Part shown: positions 47,076 through 58,777 of the stretch, piece after piece
Layout of the letters: the number at the start of each line of letters is the position of its first letter
How positions within the stretch are numbered: the first letter of the stretch is position 1
Origin: Bryoerythrophyllum caledonicum
Taxonomy: Eukaryota > Streptophyta > Bryopsida > Pottiales > Pottiaceae
Assembly: GCA_963971425.1 (NCBI GenBank)
Contig: OZ020517.1
Location: forward strand, 25,120,462 to 25,184,461
Reading direction: 5' to 3'
Length of the DNA: 64,000 bases
Program-made: the position numbers and the translations under genes
Notes under the pieces: model-generated
Database searches by the model: none
Seen by the model: the letters and a program-made list of their open reading frames with translations, nothing else
Told to the model about the DNA's origin: nothing

Positions 47076-48024
47076 TTATCCCCTAAGGTACCAAGACAGT
47101 TTTACACCAAAAACACTTCAAAATGGAGTTCTAGTGCAATGAATAAAGAAGGTAACAAAAACTTTAATATTTAGTTCTGACCGTAGGATCTCAATAAAGG
47201 CTTATTAAGTAATACATGTACAAAATTTCATAAACTTTGACCGCACGGATTGAAAGATTATAGTGTTTGAAGTCAAGCAAATGGTTCATTTTCTTCCCTG
47301 CGTTTAGTGGATCAGCAGACTTTGACTTCAGTCGGTGTCAAAAAATTTCACTACACAAGGTCTAAATCTATTACCATCTTGTTAAGCATGACATTAGCTC
47401 CTTACACACCAATTTTTAGAGGTAGAGACCGGGTGTAGCATATTCAAAACAAGTGTGCAAGGAGTGGAGGCTCGAAATTTGTTAATTCACACATTAATTT
47501 TTTTTTAACTTAATATGTTTTCGATTGATAATCTGAATGGTCAATAAGAAGGTTTACATTACAAATTGTTGTGGAAAAAATAAAAAGTGAAAGATATGAA
47601 GATCTCTAGGTTTTATGTGGAAAAGAAGAAGTTTTTTTGGTACCTTGCCCAACAATGAGTGACAATGTGTGAAAATGTTTGACTTGGGTTGGTATGCTAT
47701 TTTTCACTAAAAACAAGAACTTTTTTTTGACAACATGAAGGGAAATAATATTACTTGCGAGTACTCAAAATCTCACTTTCAATAGAGTGTCCTATCAAAA
47801 GTTTTTGGAGGTGCCCGAGGTGCCCGCCCTCCCCATTTAAAATTCAAAACCCTATAACTTTTTCATCAAATGTCCAATTTAGGAAAAAATTGTTTTCCCA
47901 CTGAGCTCTTGGTAATGTCTTTCTATAGTAAAAATTTCAAAGTGGAATGTTGGAAATTGACACCATAGGAACCTGACCGATTTTTCAAAAAGCCAAATTT
48001 GGACACTTGGTCCTTTAGGGGTTA
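47076..48024 (-). mobile_element. TTAA-bordered MITE, copy 5
   Basis: In inverse orientation to copies 3 and 4, from TTATCCCCTAAGG to GGTCCTTTAGGGGTTAC, about 949 bp. Both TTAA borders carry one mutation. It is colinear with 57844-58777 (TTGACCGCACGGATTGAAAG, GATCAGCAGACTTTGACTTC, CACACCAATTTTTAGAGGTA, GAAGATCTCTAGGTTTTATG). With copy 4 it forms a large inverted pair. Confidence 0.87.
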
Positions 48025-49281
48025 CAGCACCTTTTTGTCGTTGAGCAAACCGAGGAAGGAAGTAGAGCGTACTTTCCTCCAACTTTGGAGACAAGAAAGC
48101 AAGTACATGTCAACGGATCTCAATAATTTTGTTGCTCGAGCCATTGGAGGAGGGGGTGGAGTAAAACGTGGCCCCTATTTTATTTTTGGATGGGAGTCCT
48201 ATTTCTAGAAAAAGGGGCCTCGGAGAGTAATTTGTGGCCACATGCCACAAATTTGCCCCAAAATTTTCATAAAAGCTTTTGGACCCCCTAAACTGAGAGC
48301 GTCAGAGAAATGAGAGGGTGCCATTAAAACGAGGGCCTACCTCTCCGAATTGGCTTAAACAACCACATTACTGCAATTCCATGTCACCGCTGAGACCTAG
48401 ATTTCCCACAATTTACAAGACAAAACGGTGTGGGAAAATATACAAATAGATGTAATTTAAATTTTTAAAAAACAAAACAAAAGGAAACACAAAAGAGTTT
48501 TCCTCAATGTACCCTTTATGGCCACCTCGGATTAGATCATGCATCCTTAGTTTGATTAGTAGGCGTGAATGTGGCCTCCAAAAATTTAGGACTCAACAAG
48601 GTTAGGTGACTAGGTAATGGTCTAGCCAGATTTAGGGTGCAATCATGAATAGAGAAGGCTATATGGGGATGTAGAAATCATACACATGTGCATGCGGAAC
48701 CTAGGTTTAGGAGCCTAGATGGAGCTATGAAACACCGTAGTACTATTCAAGGAATGCTTACCTATGGTCTATGAAATACGCAAAGTGAGATTTCTCACCA
48801 TCAATATTTCCGTTTTTAAATCTCACCCTGTTTCTGTGATTAGAAAAGAACATAAGGTCCCTTAAAAGGTGTTGTAGCGGGCTTTTTGGCTAACACAAGG
48901 TGGCCAGCCTTCAAAAAATAGACTTTAAGGAAAACTCTAACAAGTCTCTTTGTTTAATCTCTAGAGATCTAATTTTAGCAAAACACATATTGTCCAAACT
49001 CCATAAGTGTTACTTCTATAAGTGTTATAATTCAATATGTGTTAAGGAAATTTTGCTCCTACCAAAAACCACACTTATTAACACTAGTAAGTGTTATGTA
49101 TTAAGTGTTATGTGTTATATGATGTCTCGCTCCCTTCTTTGTTATTTTAATTCTACAAGTGTTAAAGTTGCAAAAAACAACAAAATAATACATGTAAGTC
49201 ATACCTCTTTATACTCTCTCACATACGTATTATACCATATCTTTTGAACATAACTTAGAGATTCTTTCTTATTTAGAGAAT
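48025..49281. other. Intergenic, repeat-containing
   Basis: No gene seen. 48775-48900 is the inverted partner of 40870-40995. The two copies bracket an 8-kb block that contains B3 copy g, the DMC1 fragments and the MITE cluster. An ORF at 48900-49247 is AT-rich, in repeat sequence, and not convincing. Confidence 0.5.
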
Positions 49282-49282
49282 C

Positions 49283-49792
49283 TTGTGGAAGCACTTCGAA
49301 GCAGTTTGGGGAAAGAGTCAGAAAGATTCTAGGTGGGGGAATGTTGAATCGAGACTAGAGGGAGTGTTGAATCTAGGGAAGGGGTCAGTCGAGGGAGAGA
49401 ATCGAGGGACTCGGAGTCGCGGAAGGGAGTTAGAGTGGGGGCAGGAGTCGGTTAAGGGAGTGGAGGGAGAGAGTCAGAGTCGGGGGAAGGACTCAAAGTT
49501 GGAGCCAAGAGTCAGAGTTGGGGGAGGCCAGGAGAGGGCAGGGGAGGAAGCGAGTGGGAGGAGGGAGGAGAGGGAGAGAGTGGGGGAGAGGTCTGTGGGG
49601 GGAGGGAGGGGAAGGAGAGAGTTAGGAGAGAGGTTTGAAGGTTGGGTTTGTGGGGGTCAGTCGGTGGGTGTCTGTGGGGAGTCAGTTGGTGAAGAAGATG
49701 TATTTGCAGAAGGCTTATTTGAAGGATATTTAATTGGAGAAGGTTTGTTTGAAGAAGATTTATTTGCACAAGATTTATGTGAAGGAGATTAA
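49283..49792 (+). repeat. Purine-rich low-complexity tract
   Basis: GGGAGAGAGTCGGGG-type units fill 49310-49690. About 49690-49790 repeats a GAAGGNTTATTTGAAGAA-type unit. A 169-residue frame stays open because the tract is almost all purine; it has no domain and no ATG start. I do not call a gene. Confidence 0.7.
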
Positions 49793-49881
49793 TCTACACG
49801 AGATTATTTGGCACAATATTCATTCATTAAGTTCATTCACCATTTTATGTTTGAGCATTTCATGTTGGGTTGAGGTTCATA

Positions 49882-51391
49882 ATGGGCAAGGGTCATGAAT
49901 TCACCTTTAAGGAGAAGTAGAAGATTATTTCTCATTATCAAAAGTTGTTGACGGAAGGGTAGAAAATGAACAACAAGGCTTTGACTGAGTAGGCAAATGC
50001 CAAATTCAATGCCTTAGTTTCTCAGATGAGTATTGGGAGACTTTTGAATCGGAAGGAATTGTTTACAATGTGGATGTGGACCATTTGGGTGACCCTAAGT
50101 GCATGAAAAAAGTACAATGTCCAGAAGTAGAGCGAGCCACTTTCAATTGGGTTACTACAATGCAAGAGAGGGGTACAACCATATTTCATGATTTGGTGAT
50201 AGTTGCAGCAAAGCAATTCTATGCTTTGCTACCGAGAGATCCTAGCAAGAAAGAGCTTCAATTCTCATATGAATGTGTAAGCAAATTTAAGAAAAGGTTT
50301 AATATCAGGGCATTTACGCGTCACAAAGAAGATGCTTCAGCTGACACTTCAACAAAGGTTTTGGAGAGGATGGAGGAGATCAAAGCTGTTGTATCTCAAT
50401 ACAATAGCAATGATGTTTTTAACATGGACGAGACATGTCATTTTTATAGGTTGGAGCCAAATTGTACTTTGGCTATCAAAAGACTATCTGGAAAAAAAAA
50501 ATACAAGGAAAGAATAATTGTAGCGCTCACTGTAAAACGCTACGGGAACCATTTTTTTCTTCCTCCGCTGATTAGTAATCACTTTCTAGAGCCTAGGGCT
50601 TTCACTTCTAGACATATTCGGTATTAGAAAAATCTAGGAGTTAAGTGGGCTGCTAACAAGAAGGCTTGTAGGACTACAGAGATTTTTGAGCAATTTATAC
50701 TAGATTTTGAGAAGAGGATGGTGTTGGCAAAAAAAAAGGTGATCTTGCTTCTTAATAACTTCTCTTGGTATCAAGTGCTAAATATAGGTTCACCGTGGAG
50801 GGTGACACAAATAGTATTTTTATCTCCAAATACCACGAGTCGCTTTCAGCCTATGGATGCATGAATTATTGCATCATTCAAGGCCCAATATCAAAAACTG
50901 ATAATTCAATATCAAATAGATTGTGTTTTGCAGAGAAAGAATTTGCAATTGATGTCTATCAAGTTGTGGTAATGGTTGAGAGGGCGTGATGTGTTAGAGA
51001 GACCACTTGAACAATTTAGAATTGTTGAAATCATACATGCATTCTTTCAAATCTTGTTGAGAAGGAGACAAAGGAAGCTAGGCGTGTGAAAGAAGTTGCT
51101 AAAGTTGTTGTTTTACTTCATCAACTCACTCTGTTATCATCAAGTATTGTGGAAAACAACGCCATGGATGCTCGTGAATTTATTAATTTTGAGTTGGAGT
51201 TTAATTTAAACAATCCCTATCAACCCGCCAATGAGGATTTTTTTTATATGCTTCGCTCTTAACATCAAGATCTTGATGCTGATGAAGCTATCGTTGATGT
51301 GGTAGAAGAAGTTGTTGGATTTGGTGTTGCTGAGCATGCTCTAAAGACTTTGAAGAAATATTTTGAACAAAGACCAAGTGATGTTTTATAA
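49882..51391 (+). pseudogene. Tigger/pogo-type (CENP-B-like) DDE transposase, decayed
   Basis: Starts MGKGHEFTFKEK with a stop after 12 residues, then HYQKLLTEG and further stops. The best-preserved part is 50070-50627: a DNA-binding region (FSYECVSKFKKRFNIRAFTRHK) and the start of the DDE_1 domain with NMDETCHFYRLEPNCTL (first Asp), then KKYKERIIVALTVK. After a stop, KWAANKKACRT and VILLLNNFSWYQ (the usual second Asp of LLLDN reads Asn) lead to FLSPNTTSRFQPMDA and IIASFKAQYQKL. The C-terminal tail ends ALKTLKKYFEQRPSDVL. Pogo-type elements move by cut and paste at TA; this copy has several stops and a catalytic substitution and is dead. I did not find clear terminal repeats. Confidence 0.87.
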
Positions 51392-52221
51392 CACATCATG
51401 ACCATTCAAGTACTTCAAAAGGAAGTTTCTTCTAATCATTTAGAAGATTCTCATCAAACCAGTATAGACATTTTCTTTCAATTAGCTTGGGTGGAAGAAT
51501 CTTGTCAAAAAAAACTACAATATTGTTTATTTCTTTCAATTAGTTTAGTTGAATTATGACTTATCTTTTGTACTTTGGTCCTTTAATTTTATAAACGTTA
51601 TCTTTTTTGTTTTGAAGTCTTATAAAAGTTATTTCGGAAACTGTTATTTATTACCGGAATGAAATTGTATGAATAATGTGTTATAATTTTTTTTGCTCCC
51701 GACCAAGAACACTTATAGAGTTTGGACTGTAAACAGGACAAAAACGTTTACAGGACAGTGTTCTTTTTCAACAAGCCAATGCTGATGTGGCATTTATAGA
51801 AAAAGAAAATAACACACAAGTCGTGTGGAAGTAACATGACATTCCTCGAATTGTCACGACAGACCACTGTCGACTACCAAATGGCCATTGTGCGTCCCTT
51901 TCCCTAATTGATCTTCAACACTGCAAGCAGAATAGCTATTCGAAGGAACTGACGAATCACGATTCTTATAATAAAACCTGAAGAATGGCTCCAGAAAGTA
52001 ATTACACCGGAATGTTCAATAAGTGCCCTAATATAATCTCATACCAGAGGCCTGAAAAAGCAATGGGGACCTCTCCGAGAATCAAGACCCACGTGGAGTA
52101 CACACTTCCAGCTGAGTCCGAAATATGCACCATGCACATGACAAGCTGCACAACTTACTGGACATTGGTGGTGGATTGTATATGCTTAGAGCGAAGAGTG
52201 AGCTGATGGATTGTTTATCAT
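51392..52221. other. Intergenic, and 3' flank of the peroxidase gene
   Basis: No gene seen. The part near 52000-52221 probably includes the 3' UTR of the minus-strand peroxidase. AT content falls sharply on entering the coding exon. Confidence 0.5.
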
Positions 52222-53706
52222 TCATCGCTGCTGGGTGCTGGAGCACGTGGCCGGGCAGTCGGTGGGTTTGCAGAAGTTCGTGCTCTGCGGCGCGAAGTCC
52301 GTGTTGGCCTGCGGCGTGACAGCGGTGTTCACAGGGTTGCGCACCCAGCACTGCTTACGCACCTGGCCCCTAGTGCCGGTCAGCACGCTGATGCGGCCCA
52401 TCTTGGCCATGGACTCCTTGAAGGCGGCAAAGAACGCGCTCTGGTCCTTGGCATACAGGGTCACCAGGTTCTTGGTGCGGTCGTCGCTGCGCAGCACGTC
52501 GTCGGAGGTGAGCACGCCGCGCCCCAGCACCAGGCTCCGGAAGTACCCGTTGTCGAACACAGTCGTCGAATTCGGGTCCAGCGTCATCCGGCGGTCGATC
52601 CCGACCGTGTTGCCGTCCAAGCAGTAGGCCTCCAGCGCCTGCCCGAACTCCTTGTCCATGAACGGGGAAGTCGTGGTGGGGCCGAACCGGTCCGCGAACG
52701 TCGAACACCGTGCCTGTCCAATCGTATGACCACCTGAAACCACCAAACAAATACAGTGAGAAATCTAAGAATGCAGAGCTCATGATGACGTTTCTGATCG
52801 ATCAGTAAATCGCCTGAAAAGAATTGAGACTCAAAAACTAGTTGGCTAACAAACGTCAAAGTTTGTGATCGTTTTCAGCTCCTCACCTGAGAGGACAACG
52901 ACGTCTGTGAGATTAAGTCCCACGTTATGGAAAACCTCGAGCAGTCCTCCGACTTGGAGCATGCTGCCGGGTAAGTTGGTCTTCGCCGCAGGTGCGAATG
53001 AGTCCAGACCGTCCTTCCGTCCGTATGCCAACTGGATCTGTGGGCCTCCTGCCTGAGAACATGTAGAAACGGTGGTCAGTGCGATTGTAATTGCTAGCTG
53101 AAACTCAAAAAGGATTCAAACCGGCGCATACGATGGAGACACTGCGAGTGCGAGCGTGTGTACCTGTTCGACAGCTTCGGCGGCAGCCGCAGCGAGAATG
53201 TCAGCGCACGAGACGACGTCAGGACACGCAGTCTCGAGCTCTTCCTTGATGGCGTCGATGACAGTGTACTTCCCAACGGTGAAGTTATTCGGGTGATCAC
53301 GCTCCGCAAGATTCACAATGGTGGATCTCAACAGCAGCGACGCATCGCAGCCGTTCACGAAGCAGTCGTGGAAGAACAGGCGCAGCAGCTGAGCGGGGGT
53401 GAGCGAGTCCGCGGCGATCGCCGTGGCAACCTGACGCTTCACGATGGCAGGAAACGTGGGGCACGTCTTGGCATAGAAGTCGTAGTTCAAGGGTCCTTGC
53501 GCTTGGACGTCGTCACCTGAAGGGCGGGTGGAAGCTGGAGGCGCTGGAGCCTCCTTCGGCGCCCCCACTGGAGGAGCTGCTTGGGGCGCTTGAAGCAGGT
53601 TACGCCGCGCTCCAGCAGCGCTGAATGGACATCCATCAGCAGACGCAACCTCCGTCAACGCTAACAAACCGCATATCACAGTGACAACCAACATCGCAGT
53701 CTTCAT
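52222..53706 (-). CDS. Class III peroxidase, secreted, with N- and C-terminal extensions
   Basis: Three exons on the minus strand: 53706-53164, 53052-52887 and 52733-52222 (GT-AG introns), about 406 residues. An N-terminal signal peptide (MKTAMLVVTVICGLLAL) is followed by an Ala/Pro-rich extension of ~45 residues not usual in the family. The catalytic core is complete: LNYDFYAKTCP, distal Arg/His in LRLFFHDCFVNGCDASLL, CPDVVSCADILAAA, and proximal His in VVLSGGHTIGQARC. The paired cysteines are all present, including those in EAYCLDG and QVRKQCWVRN, and the FDNGYF motif is kept. The enzyme is a secreted haem peroxidase that uses H2O2 to oxidise phenolic substrates in the cell wall or apoplast. 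A ~35-residue C-terminal tail has three extra cysteines. The exons are much more GC-rich than the flanks. No defect is seen. Confidence 0.95.
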
Positions 53707-54493
53707 GTTGATAGTTCAACCAACCACAACGCTGAGAAGCACGAATCAACAAACCTGCAAACCGAATCACAATAATGGTAAGTTCATGAAACTTTAGCCA
53801 GCTTACTCGAACTATGATCAGAATGTACAACAAATCTAGATCATCAGCTATGAACTTGTGCGGTTGTAAATCGAACGGAACTTGTACAAAGTGTCACAAA
53901 TCCATGGGTCACATTAAACATGAGAAAAGCTTATACGAAGTGACGCAGGCTCTGACCTAGTGATGTTGACTTTGCGAATCAGAGACGTCAGATGAGATGA
54001 TTGCTGAGAGGTCTGTGATCAGCAACCGATGACACTCTCAAAGCACTCTCAAGCACTCAAACAGCATAAATCTAAGAAGCTAGGTGAGTGCCTTGAGAGG
54101 ACATGAGAGTGGGAGGCCGGAGACTAGACTATATACTCGTGATTAGACGAGCTCCGAAAGTGTACTAAAACGTTTCTGTCGGTGCTCACCGCCCCTCTCC
54201 GCGCCACTTGCGCACATTGCAACTGTTAGACTAAAAATACACATTCCACGAGACGCACGTCGGTTTAGGTAGCATCCCACTTGCTAGCTGGACAGCATGT
54301 TTCTTGCATAATTCCGGTTTACTAATTCGTCCCAATGGTGCCATATATCTGTGCGTGCCAAAGTGTCATTTCCAAGGCGTGTGCAGAATATCCAGCTTCG
54401 CCATCGCAGGTCCAGCTCTAGAAGTCGCCTGTCATACTCTGAGCTGGTCTGCCTTGAGTGGATTTTTACTTGTATCTAGACGAGTACTTCACA
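53707..54493. promoter_or_regulatory. Divergent promoter region, peroxidase and phytocyanin
   Basis: The two start codons face away from each other across 787 bp. On the minus strand GAGTATATAGTC (54124-54135) is a plausible peroxidase TATA box about 420 bp upstream of its ATG. A minus-strand CAG acceptor near 53756 and a GTCAGAG donor near 53955 suggest a 5' UTR intron. No clear TATA box is seen for the phytocyanin. Co-regulation is possible but not shown. Confidence 0.5.
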
Positions 54494-55111
54494 ATGGCAA
54501 CGATATTGCACGGGTTGGTTCTTGTGTTGGTACTGGCCTCATTCCTGGACATGACTGTCGCCGTGCAGCACGTCGTGGGGGGCACGGTCCAGAAGTGGTC
54601 CTTCCTTCATCCGAATGATGTGTCTACTTTGTTCAACGACTGGGCTGCCAATCAAACTTTCAAGACTGGCGACACTTTGCGTAGGTTACCTCACTTAATC
54701 TCTTCTAGTTCTTAGCTTTTTGATGTGTTTCCTGAACTGGCCGGTTGGATTGGTTTTGCAGTGTTTGAATACGGCAATGCGACGCACAGCGTGTTGCAAG
54801 TGGTGGAAGCGGACTACAACACGTGTAGCCTGAGGTCCCCGATTAACAAGTGGATGACTGGTAAAGACGATGTGTTCCTGTCCAATGCCGGGACTTTTTA
54901 CTACATCTGCGGCTCGCCTCTGCACTGCGCGCAGGGCATGAAGTTAGCCGTCACCGCCAAGGGAGCCACTGTTGCGGCGCCCCCGCCACCTCCTGCTGCC
55001 GTCGCTCCTTCCCCTTCGAGTTTGACTGACTCCCACGCTGCACCTGGTGTCACCTTCTCGTTTGCCTTGACAGCCCTCCTGCTCGCTATTTCCCATCTCC
55101 TCAGCTTGTAA
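54494..55111 (+). CDS. Phytocyanin (plastocyanin-like blue copper protein), GPI-anchor type
   Basis: Two exons, 54494-54680 and 54762-55111, joined in phase 1, give about 178 residues. The start ATG opens a signal peptide (MATILHGLVLVLVLASF). The plastocyanin-like domain follows: HVVGGTVQKWSF, FKTGDTLLFEYG across the splice, ATHSVLQV (copper His), then YYICGSPLHCAQGMKL supplying Cys, His and axial Met with the usual spacing. A Pro/Ala/Ser-rich spacer (VAAPPPPPAAVAPSPSS) and a hydrophobic end (FALTALLLAISHLLSL) predict glycosylation and a GPI anchor. Met as axial ligand fits the uclacyanin-type subgroup. Such proteins sit on the outer plasma membrane face and are thought to carry electrons. 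The gene looks intact. Confidence 0.93.
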
Positions 55112-56584
55112 GATTTTTTCAAATCTTACTCCACCGGAGCCATGATTCCCCCTACAACTTTATATTGCGTTTAACAAATGCAACATGGTACTGTCTTAAT
55201 CTGTATCTAGCTGCAGCTTCTGTGTATAGCTGTACTTATAGCGAGATTAATGTTAGCGTCAAAGCTACTTGGTGTAGCTGAACTGGGTAGTGATACTAGA
55301 AACGACGTAGTTTCTTCCCCATTTGGTGGAAACTGCATCATTAATTCTTTCGCAATCTGTGCGACGAACTTGTCATGGAAAAGCAGTGCACTCACTCATA
55401 TAACAGAATTGTTTCCAACTCTTGCTCTATCAACGTGTACTTGTGCAATCCTTGGAGCAGAATGAATGACTTTGAATTAGTACATTCATGGTTTGTTGCC
55501 TTCCGTATCTAGTTAGAATTAGAGTATGGGAGTAGCGGAACAGAACTTCGAATCTTAATAAATCATGAACATTTTGCTACTGATAATCGTTTGATTCAAC
55601 AAATATGTTGCCATGTGCCTTACCTACAACATCCATACATGTACAAGCCAATGTACGAAAAATACCGGGATGTCGGAACGCTGTACGCAATTGCAGCATA
55701 TTTATTGTCTACATGATCAGATGAGTACGGGAAACTTCTTATTAAAAACCTGGCCTCGTGTCTCTGAAGCCTTCACAATGCTAACCCTGGATGTAGCGCT
55801 GGCTTGCTTCCAACAATTGAGTCGAATCTGCGACCTCTAAAATGGTTAACAAGCTTGGCAGCGTGCCTAACACGAGCACCGGAGAATGTTGCGCGTGGAA
55901 TTGTACCCCTCCCGAGATCTTGAACCAATTCCTCTCCCCTTTGCAGTAAAGGCTCTCTTTACTTGTGTCAAAAAAAAATAAAAAAATCTTGAACCAGTCG
56001 AAGTGATTCCTCGAATCTTCGGTCGTCATATTCCATGCCGCCAAGAGTAAAATAAGACGGACCGGTTATGATAGAGCTGACACATTCTAATCCGCATCGC
56101 CATCCACACGGAAGTCACGTTTGCATACAGGAATAGGTTAATGATCTCTTTCTTTTTCCATTTGTTTTCATTTTTGGCACACACAACATAGTTTGATTGC
56201 AAAAAGAGAATAGGTCAATGACCTCAGTAAGTGGTGGCAAATGATGTCATTTATAGAATACCGGTGGTCTACTAGTAGACCGTCGGTGTTCATTAAGTAG
56301 GCCTACGAATATAACAGTCTTGAGAATCTGTCTTCCAGCTTGTGACAATTATGTTACATGAATTATGTTACAGAATGGAGCCATTGGGGGGGCTATTTCG
56401 GAGGTAATGATCACCCTGATGGCAAGCCTGGTTGGGGTATTCCCACAAGCCATTTGATCAAGACACCCTGTACTATTTATTTATTTTGAGTTGATGACTT
56501 GGTGATTTGTTAACAGACAAACATGTTTGTAATAATCTTCGAGGAAGTACTGACAACTGTGCAAGAAGAGAAACAGCGCCGATG

Positions 56585-56658
56585 ATTTCGAAACTTGTAA
56601 CTGAGGACACGTGATTCCTGTTGTTTTTTATTTCGAAACTTGTAGCTGAGGGCACGTG
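56585..56658 (+). repeat. Direct repeat with two CACGTG (G-box) cores
   Basis: TTTCGAAACTTGTAACTGAG followed by GACACGTGA recurs about 46 bases later with two changes. Each unit ends in CACGTG. It could be two bHLH/bZIP sites, but no adjacent gene is clear. Confidence 0.7.
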
Positions 56659-57559
56659 AACTGCATTCGAGACGAATATGAGATTATTTAGCTTCATCAC
56701 TTCTCATGCCAGGCTTACTCAAGACTATGTTTGTGCACCGCGTGACATATATGTTTCTATTTATGTCGAGGCATGAGGGGTCGCATCTGAGCTGTTCATT
56801 TGTTCATTTGTTCATTTAGCAGTGGTAGGGTCTTACTTCCACGAGAGCGTTAAATTATCTACTCACTCCTTTCATTCGTCCCTGTATCCAGAAAGGCTGT
56901 GATTAACATAAGCTAAGATAGGATGTATTTAGGTAGTTGTAAACAACCTTCCCGACTCCGAAGTCATAACGGCGCCCACAAATTGCAACGGACATGATTT
57001 TGATTTTTCCATCGACTGCTGCAATGAACACAGCAATTTTTGAACACTGCAATTTTATGACAGTGGTGGATTATTCTTGTAACCATATACCGTAAACCAC
57101 AGCTGGTGTTACCGTAGGCATTAACGTCACCATTTACCATTATGTCAACTCTAACGCAAAATGCGCCACTGTGATGGGGTTGCGAACCACTGCACAATGA
57201 TTTTTTGGCATCCTGCACATTTATCATATTATGCAACTTGATGTTGATATTTTCAACCTTTTTTTAATTTGGAACTCTACTGTATCGTATGTGGCCACTG
57301 GCAGATTTTATATGTAAATTGACCAGGTAAGACATGATCTATTATGTCCTCATGATACTGTAGCAACTAATATCCAGATTGGAGCTGGTTTTTCCTTTTA
57401 TTTTTCCTTTTATTTTTCCTTTCTCCTGTACTCATGAAAATGGAATGTCTATTTGGAAAAATATACAATATAATATACAAGTGTAGTTCACTTCCTATAT
57501 CGGAAGTGCAGGACTTCACGATGACATGTCCGCATATCACCCAAGTGTGGATCCCTATT

Positions 57560-57790
57560 GACCCTCAAGGACAGTCCCAACTTCCCTGAAGTCCCCTAAA
57601 TTCCCACTACCCTCAAGTCCCCCATGTCTCCACTTCCCTCAAGTCTCCACTTCCCTTAAATCGCCCAATCCCTGGAAGTGCCCACTTCCTTCAAGTCTCA
57701 AAATTCCCTCAAGTGCATACTTCCTTCAAGTCCCCGAAGTCCCTACTTCCTTTAAGTCTTCCATGTCCTCACTTCCCTCAAGTCTCTCAT
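57560..57790 (+). repeat. Degenerate minisatellite, CACTTCCCTCAAGTCCCC units
   Basis: About ten variants of CACTTCCYTCAAGTCYCC of 16-25 bases, pyrimidine-rich and imperfect. It lies just left of the TTAA-MITE copy 6. Confidence 0.85.
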
Positions 57791-57843
57791 GAATCATGTC
57801 ACTTAAACACATTCCAAATTATGTATCCATTGGGTATCAAGAT

Positions 57844-58777
57844 TTAACCCCTAAAGGACCACGACCACTTTCGCTCTAAAACCAGTCCAAAACTGCCACT
57901 GCCAAAAAGAGACATGAAAATCACATCTTAAAGCGAATTTTGGATTTTCAACCGTAAGATCTTAAAATAGACATGTATATTAACATGCCATCAAATTTTG
58001 GTTGCAATCCACCGCACGGATTGATAGATTTTAGTGTTTGAAGTCAAAACAATGGTTCAAGTTCTTCCCTGCGTTGAGTAGATCAGCAGACTTTGACTTC
58101 ACTTTGTATCAAATTTTTGCATTGTACAAGGTCTAAATCCTATACCATTGTCTTAAGCATGATGTTATTTCCCAGCACACCAATTTTTAGAGGTAAAGAA
58201 GGAGTGTAGCATATTCAAAACAAGTGTGCAAGGAGTGGAGGTTCAAAAATTGTCATTTCACGTTTTATTATTTTGTGAACTACGTATGTATTCAAATGAT
58301 AATCCAAAACGGTCAATAAGAAGGTTTGCACCATATATTGTTTTTGAAAAAATAAAAAGTGAAAAATATGAAGATCTCTAGGTTTTATGTAGAAAAGATG
58401 AAGTTCTTTTCCCCGTTGCCCGACAATGTGTGAAAATGTTTGACTTGGAATATAATGCCTTTTTACACTAAAGACAAGATTTTTTTTTGAAAATTTCCTA
58501 AAAAGGAAATATTCTTTATATGTGTGAAAAATCTCAATGTCAATAGAAACTTTTGTCAAAAAATTTGGAGGTGCCCGGTCTCCCCACTTTTGGCTTTAAG
58601 TGGTACTAACTTTCAAACCACAAATCCAAAAAATAAAATAAAAATATGTCCACGAATCTCTTATCAGAGGCAATCTAGAATAAAAATTTCAGAGAAAAAG
58701 AATTTTTTTCCGAATTTTAGGAACCTGCCCAAAATCAGAAATCCCCCCGAAGGAGACTCTGGTCCTTTAGGGGTTAA
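57844..58777 (-). mobile_element. TTAA-bordered MITE, copy 6 (best-preserved, reference copy)
   Basis: TTAACCCCTAAAGGACC (57844-57860) and GGTCCTTTAGGGGTTAA (58761-58777) are perfect 17-bp inverted ends, giving a 934-bp element. If TTAA is the duplicated target, the element proper starts CCCCTAAAGG. It has no coding region. Orientation is set relative to copies 2-4. It shares its interior with copies 1-5 and 7. Confidence 0.92.

Larger units (their letters stand above)
55112..57842. other. Intergenic with short repeats
   Basis: No gene seen. It includes probable phytocyanin 3' UTR (to about 55250), a perfect 16-bp palindrome GGTCTACTAGTAGACC at 56266-56281, a direct repeat with CACGTG cores at about 56585-56658, a TTCATTTG triplet repeat near 56795, and a degenerate minisatellite at 57560-57790. 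Confidence 0.55.

Noticed and set aside
49283-49792. 169-residue plus-strand ORF and an overlapping 85-residue minus-strand ORF
   Set aside because: Purine-rich low-complexity tract, no ATG start for the long frame, and no recognisable domain.
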